A stretch of 64,000 nucleotides of DNA from Comamonadaceae bacterium (GCA_027488985.1 JAIYAR010000002.1:62001-126000); one strand, 5' to 3'; positions 20,434 through 29,482 are shown, numbered from the stretch's first letter. Numbers and translations are program-made. The notes: generated from the letters alone by a model not told the origin.

Positions 20434-21300
20434 ATGTCCACACCCATCATTCCACGTGCCCACGATCTGGGCGGCGGATTTACCGTGCGCCGTGTGCTGC
20501 CTTCGGTGCAGCGCCAGGCCATTGGTCCTTTTGTCTTTTTTGACCACTTCGGCCCGGTGACTGCCTACCCGGGCGACAACCATGACGTGCGCCCCCACCC
20601 CCATATCGGGCTGGCGACAGTGACCTATCTGTTTGAAGGTGCCATGATGCACCGCGACTCGACCGGCGTGGTGCAACGCATAGAGCCCGGCGCCATCAAC
20701 TGGATGACCGCGGGGCATGGCATCGTGCATTCCGAGCGCACCCCCGATGACCTGCGCGATGTGAGCCGCAACAGCCACGGCTTTCAGCTCTGGGCCGCGC
20801 TCCCCGCAGAACATGAAGAAGATGCACCCGCGTTCTCGCACACCCCGGCCAGCGATATTCCGGTCGTGACCCTGCCGGGCGCCACTGTGCGGGTGCTGGT
20901 GGGCAGCGTGTTCGGGGTGACTTCGCCGGTTGCGACTCTTTCGCCTACTTTGTATCTGGCCATCGAGTTGGAGGCCGGTGCTTCGGCCACGGTGCCTGCC
21001 GCCGCCGTGGAGCGGGGCATTTACAGTGTGGACGCAGACGTGTCAGTAGATGGCGCGTCGTTGCCCAGCGGGCAAATGCTGGTGTTGGAGGAAGGCTCGG
21101 AGCCGGTCGTTCATGCTGCGCAAGCCACGCGCCTGATGGTGTTGGGGGGCACGCCACTGGGGCACCGCTTCATGGTCTGGAACTTCGTGTCCAGCCGCAA
21201 AGAGCGCATTCTTCAGGCCCAGGACGATTGGGAGGCGCAGCGCTTCCCTGCTGTACCGGGCGAAACCGAGTTCATCCCATTGCCGGCGCGGCGTCCCTGA
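20434..21300 (+). CDS. Pirin family protein
   Basis: 288-residue bicupin. The metal-binding N-terminal cupin shows [22 protein letters not shown] and the [17 protein letters not shown] motif typical of bacterial pirins (YhhW type, some with quercetinase activity). The ATG at 20434 is preceded by AGAAGGAAG. The C-terminal pirin domain ends with [19 protein letters not shown]. Its end overlaps that of the convergent flavin oxidoreductase gene by 29 bases. The function in this organism is unknown. Confidence 0.92.
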   Translation: MSTPIIPRAHDLGGGFTVRRVLPSVQRQAIGPFVFFDHFGPVTAYPGDNHDVRPHPHIGLATVTYLFEGAMMHRDSTGVVQRIEPGAINWMTAGHGIVHSERTPDDLRDVSRNSHGFQLWAALPAEHEEDAPAFSHTPASDIPVVTLPGATVRVLVGSVFGVTSPVATLSPTLYLAIELEAGASATVPAAAVERGIYSVDADVSVDGASLPSGQMLVLEEGSEPVVHAAQATRLMVLGGTPLGHRFMVWNFVSSRKERILQAQDDWEAQRFPAVPGETEFIPLPARRP

Positions 21301-22321
21301 CTGTCGCGCTGTCTTCGGCTGCGCGGCGCATGGCGTGCGCCGCAATGTCGAGTGAGCGCAGGCGCAAGGCGGGGTCGTAGATGTCGCAGACCAACATTAG
21401 CTCGTCGGCACGGGTGGCGTCTGCCATCGCCAGCAGGCCTTGTTGCACGGTGTCCGGCCCACCGATCACGGCCTCACCCAGAAAGTCCTGGATGGCGGCC
21501 CGCGCATCCGGTGGGCACTGCTGCAGGAACTGCGGCTTGGGCGGAGGCAGGGCCCCGCGTTGCCCGGTCAGGATGCCGAGCACCCGCTGGTAAATGCTGC
21601 TGGCGAGCAGTTCGGCCTTTTCATCCGTCTCTGCCGCGACCAGCGGCACCCCCACCATCACATGCGGTTGGGCCAGCGATGCTGACGGTTTGAACAGGCT
21701 GCGGTACATCGCAATCGCCTGGTGCAGATAACGCGGTGCGAAGTGGGATGCGAACGCATAAGGCAGCCCCAAGTGGCCGGCCAGCTGGGCCGAATACAGG
21801 CTGGAGCCCAGCAGCCAGATGGGCACCTGCGTGCCTGCGCCGGGCATGGCGACCAACCTTTGCCCCGGTTGCAGGGGGGCCAGCAGCGCTTGCAACTCGG
21901 CCACATCGCGCGGGAAATCGTCTTCATGCTCCACCTTGTTGCGGCGCAGTGCCCGCATGGTGGTCTGGTCGGTGCCGGGGGCCCGGCCCAGCCCGAGGTC
22001 GATGCGGCCCGGGTACAGCTCAGCCAAGGTGCCAAAGGCTTCGGCCACGACCAGCGGCGCATGGTTGGGCAGCATGATGCCGCCCGACCCTACCCGGATG
22101 CGCTCGGTGCCGCCGGCAATATGACCCACCAGTACCGCGGTGGCAGAACTCGCGATGCCCGGCATGTTGTGGTGCTCTGCCAGCCAGTAGCGCTCAAACC
22201 CCAGCGCCTCTGCATGCTGCGCTGTGCGCAAGGCGATTTGCAGGGCCTGCCCCACCGTGCCGCCTTCGCGGACGGCAACCAGATCAAGCATGGACAGGCG
22301 GGGGAGGTGGTGTGTGGACAT
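21272..22321 (-). CDS. LLM-class flavin-dependent oxidoreductase (luciferase-like)
   Basis: 349 residues from the ATG at 22321, a bacterial luciferase-like TIM barrel ([52 protein letters not shown]). It belongs to the YhbW-like group of F420/FMN oxidoreductases of unknown substrate. No clear ribosome site precedes this ATG; in-frame upstream codons to 22420 are not family-like. Tail-to-tail overlap with the pirin gene is seen in the sequence. Confidence 0.88.
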   Translation of the reverse strand: MSTHHLPRLSMLDLVAVREGGTVGQALQIALRTAQHAEALGFERYWLAEHHNMPGIASSATAVLVGHIAGGTERIRVGSGGIMLPNHAPLVVAEAFGTLAELYPGRIDLGLGRAPGTDQTTMRALRRNKVEHEDDFPRDVAELQALLAPLQPGQRLVAMPGAGTQVPIWLLGSSLYSAQLAGHLGLPYAFASHFAPRYLHQAIAMYRSLFKPSASLAQPHVMVGVPLVAAETDEKAELLASSIYQRVLGILTGQRGALPPPKPQFLQQCPPDARAAIQDFLGEAVIGGPDTVQQGLLAMADATRADELMLVCDIYDPALRLRSLDIAAHAMRRAAEDSATVRDAAPAMG

Positions 22322-22436
22322 GCTGACATTGTCGTGAATGCTGCTTACCCGTGCTGGGGGTAGTCCGATTGGCCTATTGGTGCAATGCAACATAGGGTTA
22401 ATACTAAGTTTGTCACACATTCACCAAGGGGGATTT

Positions 22437-22607
22437 ATGAAGCTCAAGTCACTGCTTCTCGTCGCCATCACTGCCGGACCCGCTTGGGCCGTGCACGCTG
22501 CGGGACCCGAACTGCTTGCAGGGTCAGCCACCGATGGCAGCTCTGCAGCCTTGCTATTGGTCGGTCTGGGCTTGATGGCCACCATCGCCCGCCGCCGATT
22601 CAAGTAA
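22437..22607 (+). CDS. Small secreted or membrane protein with PEP-CTERM-like tail
   Basis: 56 residues, preceded by a strong AAGGGGGA ribosome site. Residues 1-22 form a signal peptide ending ...AWAVHA; after a short linker (AAGPELLAGSATDGSS) a second hydrophobic stretch ALLLVGLGLMATIA ends in RRRFK. That end resembles the anchor and arginine tail of PEP-CTERM exosortase substrates, but the PEP motif itself is missing. The gene is followed at once by a strong terminator, so it forms its own transcript. Function unknown. Confidence 0.7.
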   Translation: MKLKSLLLVAITAGPAWAVHAAGPELLAGSATDGSSAALLLVGLGLMATIARRRFK

Positions 22608-22639
22608 ATCGACGACCGGCTCCTTGGGAGCCGCTCAAC

Positions 22640-22671
22640 AAAAAGGGCTTGTCAAACGACAAGCCCTTTTT
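22640..22671. terminator. Strong bidirectional intrinsic terminator
   Basis: AAAAAGGGCTTGTC-AAAC-GACAAGCCCTTTTT is a perfect 14-base stem with a T-run. It lies between the small secreted protein gene and mmsA, which converge. Confidence 0.93.
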
Positions 22672-22728
22672 GTTGGTGCAACGGTAAAGCACTGAACGAG
22701 GCAACCTGAGTTGCCCCGCTTTGCAGAC

Positions 22729-24234
22729 CTAACGGCTGCTGGGGAAGCTGAACATCGCCCCCTCACGTACACCGGCCGAAGGCCAGCGCTGCGTGATGGT
22801 CTTGCGCTTGGTATAGAAGCGCACGGCATCCGGGCCATAGGCGTGCAGATCGCCGAACAGGCTGCGCTTCCAGCCGCCGAACGAGTGGTAAGCCACGGGC
22901 ACGGGCAGCGGAACGTTGACGCCCACCATGCCGACCAGAATGTTGTCGGTGAAATAACGGGCTGCTTCGCCGTCGCGGGTGAAGATGCAAGTGCCGTTGC
23001 CGTATTCATGGGCATCGATCAGGTCCATCGCCTCTTGCAAGGTCTTGACGCGCACCACGCCGAGCACCGGGCCGAAGATTTCTTCCTGGTAAATCACCAT
23101 GCCGGGCTTGACGTTGTCGAACAGGCACGGGCCCAAGTAATAGCCATCTTCATGGCCGGCCACCTTCAGGCCGCGACCGTCCACCACCAGCGTGGCGCCT
23201 TCTTTCACGCCCTGGTCCACATAGCCCTTCACCTTCTCAAAGTGCGGCTTGGTCACCAGCGGGCCCATGTCCATGCCGGGGGCAGTACCGGGGCCGACCT
23301 TCATCTTGGCAATCTCTGCCTTCAGGCCTTCAATCACGGCATCGGCAGTGGCGTCGCCCACCGCTACCACCAGCGGGATGGCCATGCAGCGCTCGCCGCA
23401 GGAGCCGTAGGCCGCGCCCATGAGCGCGTTGACCGCATTGGCCACATCTGCATCGGGCATGACCACCGCATGGTTCTTGGCGCCACCCAAAGCTTGCACA
23501 CGTTTGCCGTGGGCGCAGCCGGTGGCATAGATGTACTCGGCAATCGGTGTGGAACCCACAAAGCTCACGGCCTTGACGCGGGGGTCAGTCAGCAGGGTGT
23601 CTACGGCCTCTTTGTCGCCGTTCACCACATTAAGCACACCGGGTGGCAGGCCGGCTTCGAGGGCCAGTTCGGCAATGCGCAGGGTGGAGCTGGGGTCGCG
23701 CTCGGAGGGCTTCAGGATGAAGGTGTTGCCACAGGCCACAGCCATGGGCCACATCCACAGCGGCACCATCGCGGGGAAGTTGAAAGGGGTGATGCCGGCG
23801 GTCACGCCCAGCGCCTGGAATTCGGACCAGCTGTCGATGGCGGGGCCCACGTTTTTGCTGTGTTCGCCTTTGAGCAGCTCAGGTGCGTAGCTGGCGTATT
23901 CGACGTTCTCAATGCCGCGCTGCAACTCGCCCGCCGCATCACTCAAGACTTTGCCATGCTCGGCGGTAATCAAGGCACACAGTTCGTCTGAATGCTTTTC
24001 CAGCAAAACTTTGAGGTTGCTCATCACGCGTGCACGCTTGAGCGGAGGCGTATTGCGCCAGGCTGGGAAAGCGGCTTGTGCGTTGGCAATGGCTTCTTCC
24101 ACCGTTGCCTTGGGGGCCAGCAGCACGCGCTTTTCGGCTTGGCCGGTGGCGGGGTTGAAGACGTCCTGAGTGCGGTCGCCAGTGGTGATGATCTTGCCGC
24201 CGATGAGGTGGCCTACGGTAGGGAGTTGGGACAT
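22729..24234 (-). CDS. mmsA: CoA-acylating methylmalonate/malonate-semialdehyde dehydrogenase
   Basis: 501 residues from the ATG at 24234 (MSQLPTVGHLIGGK). Aldehyde dehydrogenase fold with MmsA features: TPFNFPAMVPLWMWP, catalytic cysteine in GERCMAIPLVVAVG (about 285) and FKRSLFGD-like FGGWKRSLFGD near the end. It converts methylmalonate semialdehyde to propionyl-CoA, or malonate semialdehyde to acetyl-CoA. It lies 87 bases after the omega-aminotransferase gene, a pairing typical of beta-alanine catabolism, and so can finish the pyrimidine pathway encoded at the left end. A repeat copy fills most of the gap to the aminotransferase gene. Confidence 0.94.
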   Translation of the reverse strand: MSQLPTVGHLIGGKIITTGDRTQDVFNPATGQAEKRVLLAPKATVEEAIANAQAAFPAWRNTPPLKRARVMSNLKVLLEKHSDELCALITAEHGKVLSDAAGELQRGIENVEYASYAPELLKGEHSKNVGPAIDSWSEFQALGVTAGITPFNFPAMVPLWMWPMAVACGNTFILKPSERDPSSTLRIAELALEAGLPPGVLNVVNGDKEAVDTLLTDPRVKAVSFVGSTPIAEYIYATGCAHGKRVQALGGAKNHAVVMPDADVANAVNALMGAAYGSCGERCMAIPLVVAVGDATADAVIEGLKAEIAKMKVGPGTAPGMDMGPLVTKPHFEKVKGYVDQGVKEGATLVVDGRGLKVAGHEDGYYLGPCLFDNVKPGMVIYQEEIFGPVLGVVRVKTLQEAMDLIDAHEYGNGTCIFTRDGEAARYFTDNILVGMVGVNVPLPVPVAYHSFGGWKRSLFGDLHAYGPDAVRFYTKRKTITQRWPSAGVREGAMFSFPSSR

Positions 24235-24261
24235 GAGGGGTTCAGGTATCAAAAAGGTTGC

Positions 24262-24304
24262 TGGCGCTCATGGAATGTGCGCCAGTAGCTATAAAAAGAA
24301 TAGT
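24262..24304 (+). repeat. Dispersed 43-base repeat, copy between mmsA and the aminotransferase gene
   Basis: Begins TGGCGCTC and has the box TGCGCCAGTAGCTATAAAAA ending AATAGT. It aligns gap-free to the other copies. It occupies the short intergenic region of a two-gene operon. Confidence 0.7.
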
Positions 24305-24321
24305 AAAAGTGGGCTGGTTGA

Positions 24322-25698
24322 TTATGCGGTTTCGTTGATGGCTTCGCCCAGTGCATTGACCAGGCTGTCGATTTCAGCCTCGGTGGTGATGAAGGGCGGT
24401 GCCAGTGCAATGCAGTCGCCGGCGTAGCGAACGTAGAAGCCCTTGTCCAGGCAACGCATCGCCACCTCGTAGGGACGTTTGGCGGGTTCGCCGGGCACCG
24501 CAGCCAGCGTGAAGCCGGCCGATAGGCCCAGGTTGCGGATATCGGTGATGTGCTTGGCCCCGCGCAGGCTGTGCACCGCTTTCTCGAAGTACGGGGCCAG
24601 TGCCGCTACGCGCTCGATCATGTTTTCTTTGACCAGAATATCCAGCGCAGCAATGCCGGCTGCGCAGGCTACGGGGTGCGCGGAGTAGGTGTAGCCGTGG
24701 GGGAATTCGAGCATGTAATCCGGGCCACCCTGCGCCATGAAAGTATCGTAAATCTCTTTCTTGGCTGCTACTACGCCCAAAGGCTGGGCTCCATTGGTGA
24801 TTTGTTTGGCCGCATTCAGGATGTCGGGCACCACGCCAAAGTAAGCGGCTCCGGTGTATGCACCCAGACGACCGAAGCCGGTGATCACTTCATCAAAAAT
24901 CAGCAGGATGTTGTTGGCCGTGCAGATTTCGCGCAGACGCTGCAGGTAGCCCACGGGAGGCACCACCACACCGGCCGAGCCGGACATGGGCTCCACAATC
25001 ACGGCAGCAATGTTGGATGCGTCGTGCAGCGCAATCAGGCGCAACAACTCGTCGGCCATGTCGCCACCTTTTTCAGGCAGACCCTTGCTGAATGCGTTGC
25101 TTGCGAGCTGGGTGTGGGCCAGGTGGTCGGCTTCAATGCCTTGGCCGAAGGTCTTGCGGTTGGCGGGCAGGCCACCCACAGAGATGCCGCCGAAGTTCAC
25201 GCCGTGGTAGCCCTTTTCGCGGCCGATCAGGCGGGTCTTGGTACCCATGCCCTTGGCGCGCCAGTAAGCCCGGGCCATTTTGAGCGCCGTGTCTGCCGAC
25301 TCGGAGCCAGACCCGGTGTAGAACACATGGTCCAGACCCGAAGGCAGGAGCTCCACCACTTTGTTGGCCAGCTCAAAGGACAGAGGGTGTCCGAACTGGA
25401 AGGCGGGCGAAAAGTCCAGGGTGCTGATCTGCTTGCTCACTGCCTCAGTAATCTCGCGACGGCCGTGGCCCAGACCCGCGCACCACAGACCGGAAAGGCC
25501 GTCAAAAATTTTCTTGCCGTTGGAGTCGGTGAAATAGGCGCCCTGAGCGCTCACCATCATGCGGGGCTTGGCCTTGAAGTCGCGGTTGCCGGTAAAGGCC
25601 ATCCAGTGCGACTCCATCCATTCACGGCTCATCGGGAAGGTAGATGTACTGGTGACGGCCTCGCCGGTGGCGGGAGCGCTGGTGTCATTGAGTTTCAT
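24322..25698 (-). CDS. Omega-amino acid:pyruvate aminotransferase (beta-alanine aminotransferase)
   Basis: Class III PLP aminotransferase of 458 residues from the ATG at 25698, with GGAG upstream. Visible features: GLWCAGLGHGR, FYTGSGSESADTALK, GYHGVNFGG, the PLP aspartate in LLIFDEVITGFGRLG and the Schiff-base lysine in AAKQITNGAQPLG (about residue 288). The family moves the amino group of beta-alanine to pyruvate, giving malonate semialdehyde for MmsA next door. Taurine or GABA activity cannot be excluded. Divergent from a LysR gene that probably regulates it. Confidence 0.92.
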   Translation of the reverse strand: MKLNDTSAPATGEAVTSTSTFPMSREWMESHWMAFTGNRDFKAKPRMMVSAQGAYFTDSNGKKIFDGLSGLWCAGLGHGRREITEAVSKQISTLDFSPAFQFGHPLSFELANKVVELLPSGLDHVFYTGSGSESADTALKMARAYWRAKGMGTKTRLIGREKGYHGVNFGGISVGGLPANRKTFGQGIEADHLAHTQLASNAFSKGLPEKGGDMADELLRLIALHDASNIAAVIVEPMSGSAGVVVPPVGYLQRLREICTANNILLIFDEVITGFGRLGAYTGAAYFGVVPDILNAAKQITNGAQPLGVVAAKKEIYDTFMAQGGPDYMLEFPHGYTYSAHPVACAAGIAALDILVKENMIERVAALAPYFEKAVHSLRGAKHITDIRNLGLSAGFTLAAVPGEPAKRPYEVAMRCLDKGFYVRYAGDCIALAPPFITTEAEIDSLVNALGEAINETA

Positions 25699-25773
25699 GG
25701 GGAACTCCAGGGTGAAGGAAGATTGGGCTTGAAAAGGCGATGGTGGATTGTGAGGAGCTCTGATACTCTTATA

Positions 25774-25798
25774 AAGTAACAAATAGCACTATTTACTT
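25774..25798. promoter_or_regulatory. Palindromic site in the aminotransferase-LysR divergent region
   Basis: AAATAG-CA-CTATTT, flanked by AAGTAA on the left and ACTT on the right, forms an AT-rich near-palindrome. It lies midway in the 164-base divergent intergenic region, where LysR-type regulators usually bind. Assignment to the neighbouring LysR is inference. Confidence 0.45.
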
Positions 25799-25862
25799 CG
25801 CAATTCATGAAAGTAACTTTGACCCTCTCTTTCCCCCGGTGTACGCCAGTGGCAGCCCATCG

Positions 25863-26798
25863 ATGAACGCAGCGCCTTCCAAAAACAAAGCGGTCCTCGG
25901 GCAGATCAGTGATATGGATCTGCGGCTGCTGCGCGTCTTCAAGGCGGTGGTCGATTGCGGGGGCATGGCCGCAGCCGAGCTGGAGCTCAACATCGGCACA
26001 TCCACGGTCAGCCGCCACATCAAGGACTTGGAAACCCGCCTCGGGCTAACCCTGTGCCGTCGTGGCCGGGCCGGCTTTGCGCTCACCGCCGAGGGCGAAA
26101 AGATCTACGCCCAGACCACCCAGCTGCTGGCTGCGACTGACGCTTTCCGCAGCAGCGTAGACGAGATCCACCAGCGCATGGGTGGGCAACTGCAGGTGGC
26201 GGTGTTTGACAAAACGGCCAGCAACCCGGCCAGCCACATTGCCGAAGCCATCGCTCACTTTCATGCGGAGGCACCGGACGTCGGGCTCAACCTGCATGTG
26301 GCCACCCTCACGGCCATCGAGCGTGGGGTGCTGGACGGGCAGTTTCACGTAGGCATCATCCCGGGGCACCGGGCATCCGATGTGCTGGATTACACGCTGC
26401 TGTTTGATGAACTCATGTTGCTTTACGGCGGGACTAGGCATGCGCTCTGGAATGCCGATCACAGCGGTCTGGACTGGGATACCTTGCCGGGTTATGCCTT
26501 TGCCGGCTTGGGCTACCACTCCCCCAACATGGAGTTAAGCCAACGCATGCGTCTTCCACGCAGTGCCACGGGGTTTGACCAGGAGTCGATCGCTACCCTG
26601 ATTCTCTCGGGCCAGTTTCTTGGTTTTTTGCCCGACCACTACGCCGAGAGTTTTGTACGCCGCGGTCTGATGCAGGCCGTGCGGCCTGACTTGCTGAGCT
26701 ATGCCTGCCAGTTTTTTGCCATCACGCGCAAGTCACCGCAGCCGAGCCGGGCGACGCTCGCATTTCAGGCTTGTTTGGTGCGGGCGCATGTGGGGTGA
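25863..26798 (+). CDS. LysR-family transcriptional regulator
   Basis: 311 residues from the ATG at 25863. The N-terminal helix-turn-helix is MAAAELELNIGTSTVSRHIKDLETRLG, followed by a LysR substrate domain. An in-frame GTG at 25839 is an alternative start. It is divergently oriented to the omega-aminotransferase gene, so it is a likely regulator of beta-alanine catabolism (context only). Confidence 0.9.
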   Translation: MNAAPSKNKAVLGQISDMDLRLLRVFKAVVDCGGMAAAELELNIGTSTVSRHIKDLETRLGLTLCRRGRAGFALTAEGEKIYAQTTQLLAATDAFRSSVDEIHQRMGGQLQVAVFDKTASNPASHIAEAIAHFHAEAPDVGLNLHVATLTAIERGVLDGQFHVGIIPGHRASDVLDYTLLFDELMLLYGGTRHALWNADHSGLDWDTLPGYAFAGLGYHSPNMELSQRMRLPRSATGFDQESIATLILSGQFLGFLPDHYAESFVRRGLMQAVRPDLLSYACQFFAITRKSPQPSRATLAFQACLVRAHVG

Positions 26799-26823
26799 GA
26801 GCCGCTTTGGTGTTCGCCCGCGT

Positions 26824-27042
26824 GGGGCGGGGGTGCACGCTTACGCTCGTGTCCCCCGGCCGCTGCGCGGCCTCCTCCTTGACCTCGCTTCAGCGTACAC
26901 CCCCGCCCCAAGCTAGAGGGTCGGCATTCGCGCGAATGGGCACAACAAGGTCGCTTAGGCGCTGGCGGGGTAGGTGTTTTGCGCAGGTCAAGGAGGAGGC
27001 CGCATAGCGGCCGGGGGACACGGAGCAGAACGCCTACCCCGC
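26824..27042. repeat. Tandem large palindromic elements (REP/BIME-like) between convergent genes
   Basis: Fills most of the 300-base gene-free gap. Element A (26824-26909) has outer arms GGGGCGGGGGTGCACGC and GCGTACACCCCCGCCCC. Element B (26965-27042) has 18-base outer arms GCGGGGTAGGTGTTTTGC and GCAGAACGCCTACCCCGC. Each holds an inner GGCCGC-3 bases-GCGGCC hairpin. In addition, 26849-26885 and 26985-27021 are inverted copies of the same 37-base block with two differences. A 14-base perfect palindrome CATTCGCGCGAATG (26925-26938) lies between. No coding function is seen. Confidence 0.85.
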
Positions 27043-27098
27043 TAGCTCCTCACCAACAAGGCTGGTAACCCACAGACAGCAAGGCTAGGAGGTAAGAC

Positions 27099-28424
27099 CT
27101 AAGCCCCGTAGAACTTGAAGTTCATCTCCGGCTTCGCCCCGTGGATCAGCTCCGCAATCGCCTTGCCCGAGCCCGCACCATGCGTCCACCCCAGGGTACC
27201 GTGACCGGCATTGACCCACACGCCCTTGACCGGCGACTGGCCGATGTAAGGAATGTTGGTGGGGGTGGCAGGGCGCAGGCCGGTCCAGTAGTTGGGCTGG
27301 CCGCCTTGTTCTTCGGTGCGGGTGTCGCACACGCCGGGCAACACTTCTTCAATCCGGCGGGAAAGCATGTGGCAGCGCGCTTTGGCCACGGGCGAGTCCA
27401 GCGTCAAGTCGAATCCGCCCACCTCGATGGTGCCGGCCACGCGCAGCTCGTCGCCCAATCGGCTGATGGCCACCTTCTTGGCGTCGTCAATCGTGGAGAC
27501 CAGCGGCGCCAGCTCAGGCTTCAAGATCTTGAAGGTGGCGCTGTATCCCTTGCCGGGGTAAATCGGCAGGTTCACACCCACAGTACGCAGCAGCGGCGCG
27601 GTGTAAGAGCCGGTGGCGACCACAACATGGTCCGCCTTGAGCACCTTGAACGATCCGGGCACATTTTGGCCTTTGGCGCCCGAGGACAGTGCGCGAACAG
27701 CTACTGATTTGATAGCGCCGCCGTCGGTGTTGAGCTGCTCCACGCTGTACTCATACAAGAACTCAGCGCCGCGGGCAGCGCACAGCTTGGCCAGCTCTTG
27801 GGTGAACACCTTGCAGTCGCCGGATTCGTCGCTGGGGGTGATGGTGCCGCCCACGATCTGGTGCGCGAACTGGCGGTAGGCCGGCTCGATCTTCAGGAAC
27901 TCTTCTTTGCTGATGACTTGGCGGTTCACGCCGTACTTGCGCATCAGCGCAGCAGCGTCGCCCGCCGTGTCAAACGACTTCTGATCGCAGTAGTAGTGCG
28001 CAATGCCGCGCTCCAGGCGGTTGTATTGAATGCCGGTGCTGGCAACCACATCTTTCAAGGCGGCGTGGCTGTAGGCGCCCAACGCCACGAGCTGCTGCAC
28101 ATTGCGCTCAAAAGCCGCGTCGTTGCAGTTGGCCAGGAACTGCAGGCCCCAGGTGTACTGGTGCAGGCCGGGGCCGAAGGGGTTCTGGGGGCGGAACAGG
28201 AGCGGAGCTTCTTTGCTGAGCATCCACTTGAGGGCCTTGAGCGGCGCCTCTTTGTTGGCCCAGGGTTCGCAGTAGCTCACCGAGATTTGCGCGCCATTGG
28301 CGAAACTGGTTTCCAGGGCGGCGTCGGCTTGACGCTCGACCACCGTGACTTCGTGGCCGAGTTCCAGCAAATGCCACGCTGTGCAAATGCCGATGGTGCC
28401 TGCGCCGAGAACAATAATTTTCAT
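27099..28424 (-). CDS. dadA: D-amino acid dehydrogenase, small subunit type
   Basis: 441 residues from MKIIVLGAGTIGICTAWHL at 28424. FAD-dependent enzyme of the DadA/glycine-oxidase fold that deaminates D-amino acids and passes electrons to the respiratory chain. GAGTIG dinucleotide motif at residues 7-12, VERQADAALETSFANG and GSYTAPLL visible. DadA usually handles D-alanine and other neutral D-amino acids. A dispersed repeat copy (27674-27716) lies in frame and encodes part of the KSVAVRALSSGAKG region (about residues 236-250), where relatives are shorter. Divergent from an ArgP-type regulator gene. Confidence 0.92.
   Translation of the reverse strand: MKIIVLGAGTIGICTAWHLLELGHEVTVVERQADAALETSFANGAQISVSYCEPWANKEAPLKALKWMLSKEAPLLFRPQNPFGPGLHQYTWGLQFLANCNDAAFERNVQQLVALGAYSHAALKDVVASTGIQYNRLERGIAHYYCDQKSFDTAGDAAALMRKYGVNRQVISKEEFLKIEPAYRQFAHQIVGGTITPSDESGDCKVFTQELAKLCAARGAEFLYEYSVEQLNTDGGAIKSVAVRALSSGAKGQNVPGSFKVLKADHVVVATGSYTAPLLRTVGVNLPIYPGKGYSATFKILKPELAPLVSTIDDAKKVAISRLGDELRVAGTIEVGGFDLTLDSPVAKARCHMLSRRIEEVLPGVCDTRTEEQGGQPNYWTGLRPATPTNIPYIGQSPVKGVWVNAGHGTLGWTHGAGSGKAIAELIHGAKPEMNFKFYGA
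27674..27716 (-). repeat. Dispersed 43-base repeat, copy inside dadA
   Basis: On the + strand it reads TGGCGCCCG...TGCGCGAACAGCTACTGA then TTTGATAGC, almost identical to the copy upstream of recQ. The strand given is that of dadA; the conserved box itself reads on the + strand. The dadA frame is intact across it. Confidence 0.75.
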
Positions 28425-28510
28425 CTGCGCAGTGTCAGGCAAGCGGAAGCCCAGTAAAAGTAAAATTAACTGGTTTGCGAAAACATTAGCTGCATTAATA
28501 AGAACACACC

Positions 28511-29428
28511 ATGCGTACTTTTGACTCGGACGCCCTGGAATGCCTTGCTGCCATCGTGGAAGAGGGCGGCTTTGAACGCGCTGCGGTGCGCCTGTCCATC
28601 ACCCAATCCGCCGTCTCGCAGCGCCTGCGCGCACTCGAGGCGCAGGTGGGTACGGTGCTACTGGTGCGCAGCCGGCCGGTGAAAGCGACCTCGGCCGGGC
28701 GCTTGCTGATCAAGCACGCGGTGCAGATGCGCTTGCTACGTGCCGACCTTGAAACCGACCTCAAGGACCTGGCACCCAGCACCGGTGCCGTACGCGAGGA
28801 TGAGCGCATATCCATAGCCATCAATGCCGACAGCATCGCCACCTGGGCCCTGCCGGCACTGGACCCGTTGGTGCACGCGGGATTGCCGCTGGAAATCATC
28901 ACCGACGACCAGGACTTCACCCACGAATGGCTGCGAGAAGGCCAGGTGCTGGGCTGTGTGACGACCCTCAAGCAGGCACTGCGGGGCTGCAAGGTGCAAT
29001 CTTTAGGCGCTATGCAATATGTGGCGGTGGCCAGTGCCGAGTACGCCCAGGCGCATTGCCCCCAAGGGCTTACGCCGCACAACTTCCGCAGCATTCCGTT
29101 CGTCGCCTTCAACAGAAAGGACGACCTGCCCACTGAATTTGTGAGCCGGGCGCTCAACCTGCGCCGCGTGTCCCTGAGCCAGCGCTTTGTGCCCAGCTCC
29201 GAGGGGCAGGTGCGCGCGGTTTTGGCCGGTTGGGGTGCGAGCATCGTGCCCGAGTTGCTGGTGGGCGGTTTGCTGGAAAGCGGCCAGCTGGTGAATCTGG
29301 CGCCCGATATGCGCTTGCCAGTGAGCCTGTACTGGCACTGCTGGAATCTGGACTCCGAAGTGATTGACCGGCTGACCCAAGCCCTGTCTGGTGCTGCAAC
29401 TCGTTTGCTGGGCGCGAAAACCAAGTAG
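28511..29428 (+). CDS. LysR-family regulator of the ArgP/LysG group
   Basis: 305 residues. ArgP/IciA/LysG-type features: FDSDALECLAAIVEEGGFERAA, LSITQSAVSQRLRALE, EDERISIAINADSIATWALPAL. Members sense lysine or arginine and usually control the exporter genes lysE or argO. Here no exporter adjoins and the divergent gene is dadA. The gene may therefore link basic amino acid levels to D-amino acid oxidation (inference). It starts at the ATG at 28511 with no obvious strong ribosome site. Confidence 0.88.
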   Translation: MRTFDSDALECLAAIVEEGGFERAAVRLSITQSAVSQRLRALEAQVGTVLLVRSRPVKATSAGRLLIKHAVQMRLLRADLETDLKDLAPSTGAVREDERISIAINADSIATWALPALDPLVHAGLPLEIITDDQDFTHEWLREGQVLGCVTTLKQALRGCKVQSLGAMQYVAVASAEYAQAHCPQGLTPHNFRSIPFVAFNRKDDLPTEFVSRALNLRRVSLSQRFVPSSEGQVRAVLAGWGASIVPELLVGGLLESGQLVNLAPDMRLPVSLYWHCWNLDSEVIDRLTQALSGAATRLLGAKTK

Positions 29429-29455
29429 TCACAAATTAGCCTTGGCCTCCACTTT

Positions 29456-29465
29456 TTGACGTCAA
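29456..29465. promoter_or_regulatory. Palindrome TTGACGTCAA upstream of the tetR-family gene
   Basis: A perfect 10-base palindrome 18 bases upstream of the TetR-family start codon, a common place for autoregulation. A TAAAAT box follows at about 29471. Function inferred from position only. Confidence 0.35.
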
Positions 29466-29482
29466 GGGAATAAAATAGCGCG

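Noticed and set aside
22366..22382. Sigma-54 promoter (TTGGCC...TGCAAT) before the 56-residue protein gene
   Set aside because: The GG-to-GC distance is nine bases instead of ten.
26799..27098. Small open frames in the palindromic gap
   Set aside because: They read through hairpin arms with no ribosome site or protein-like composition.
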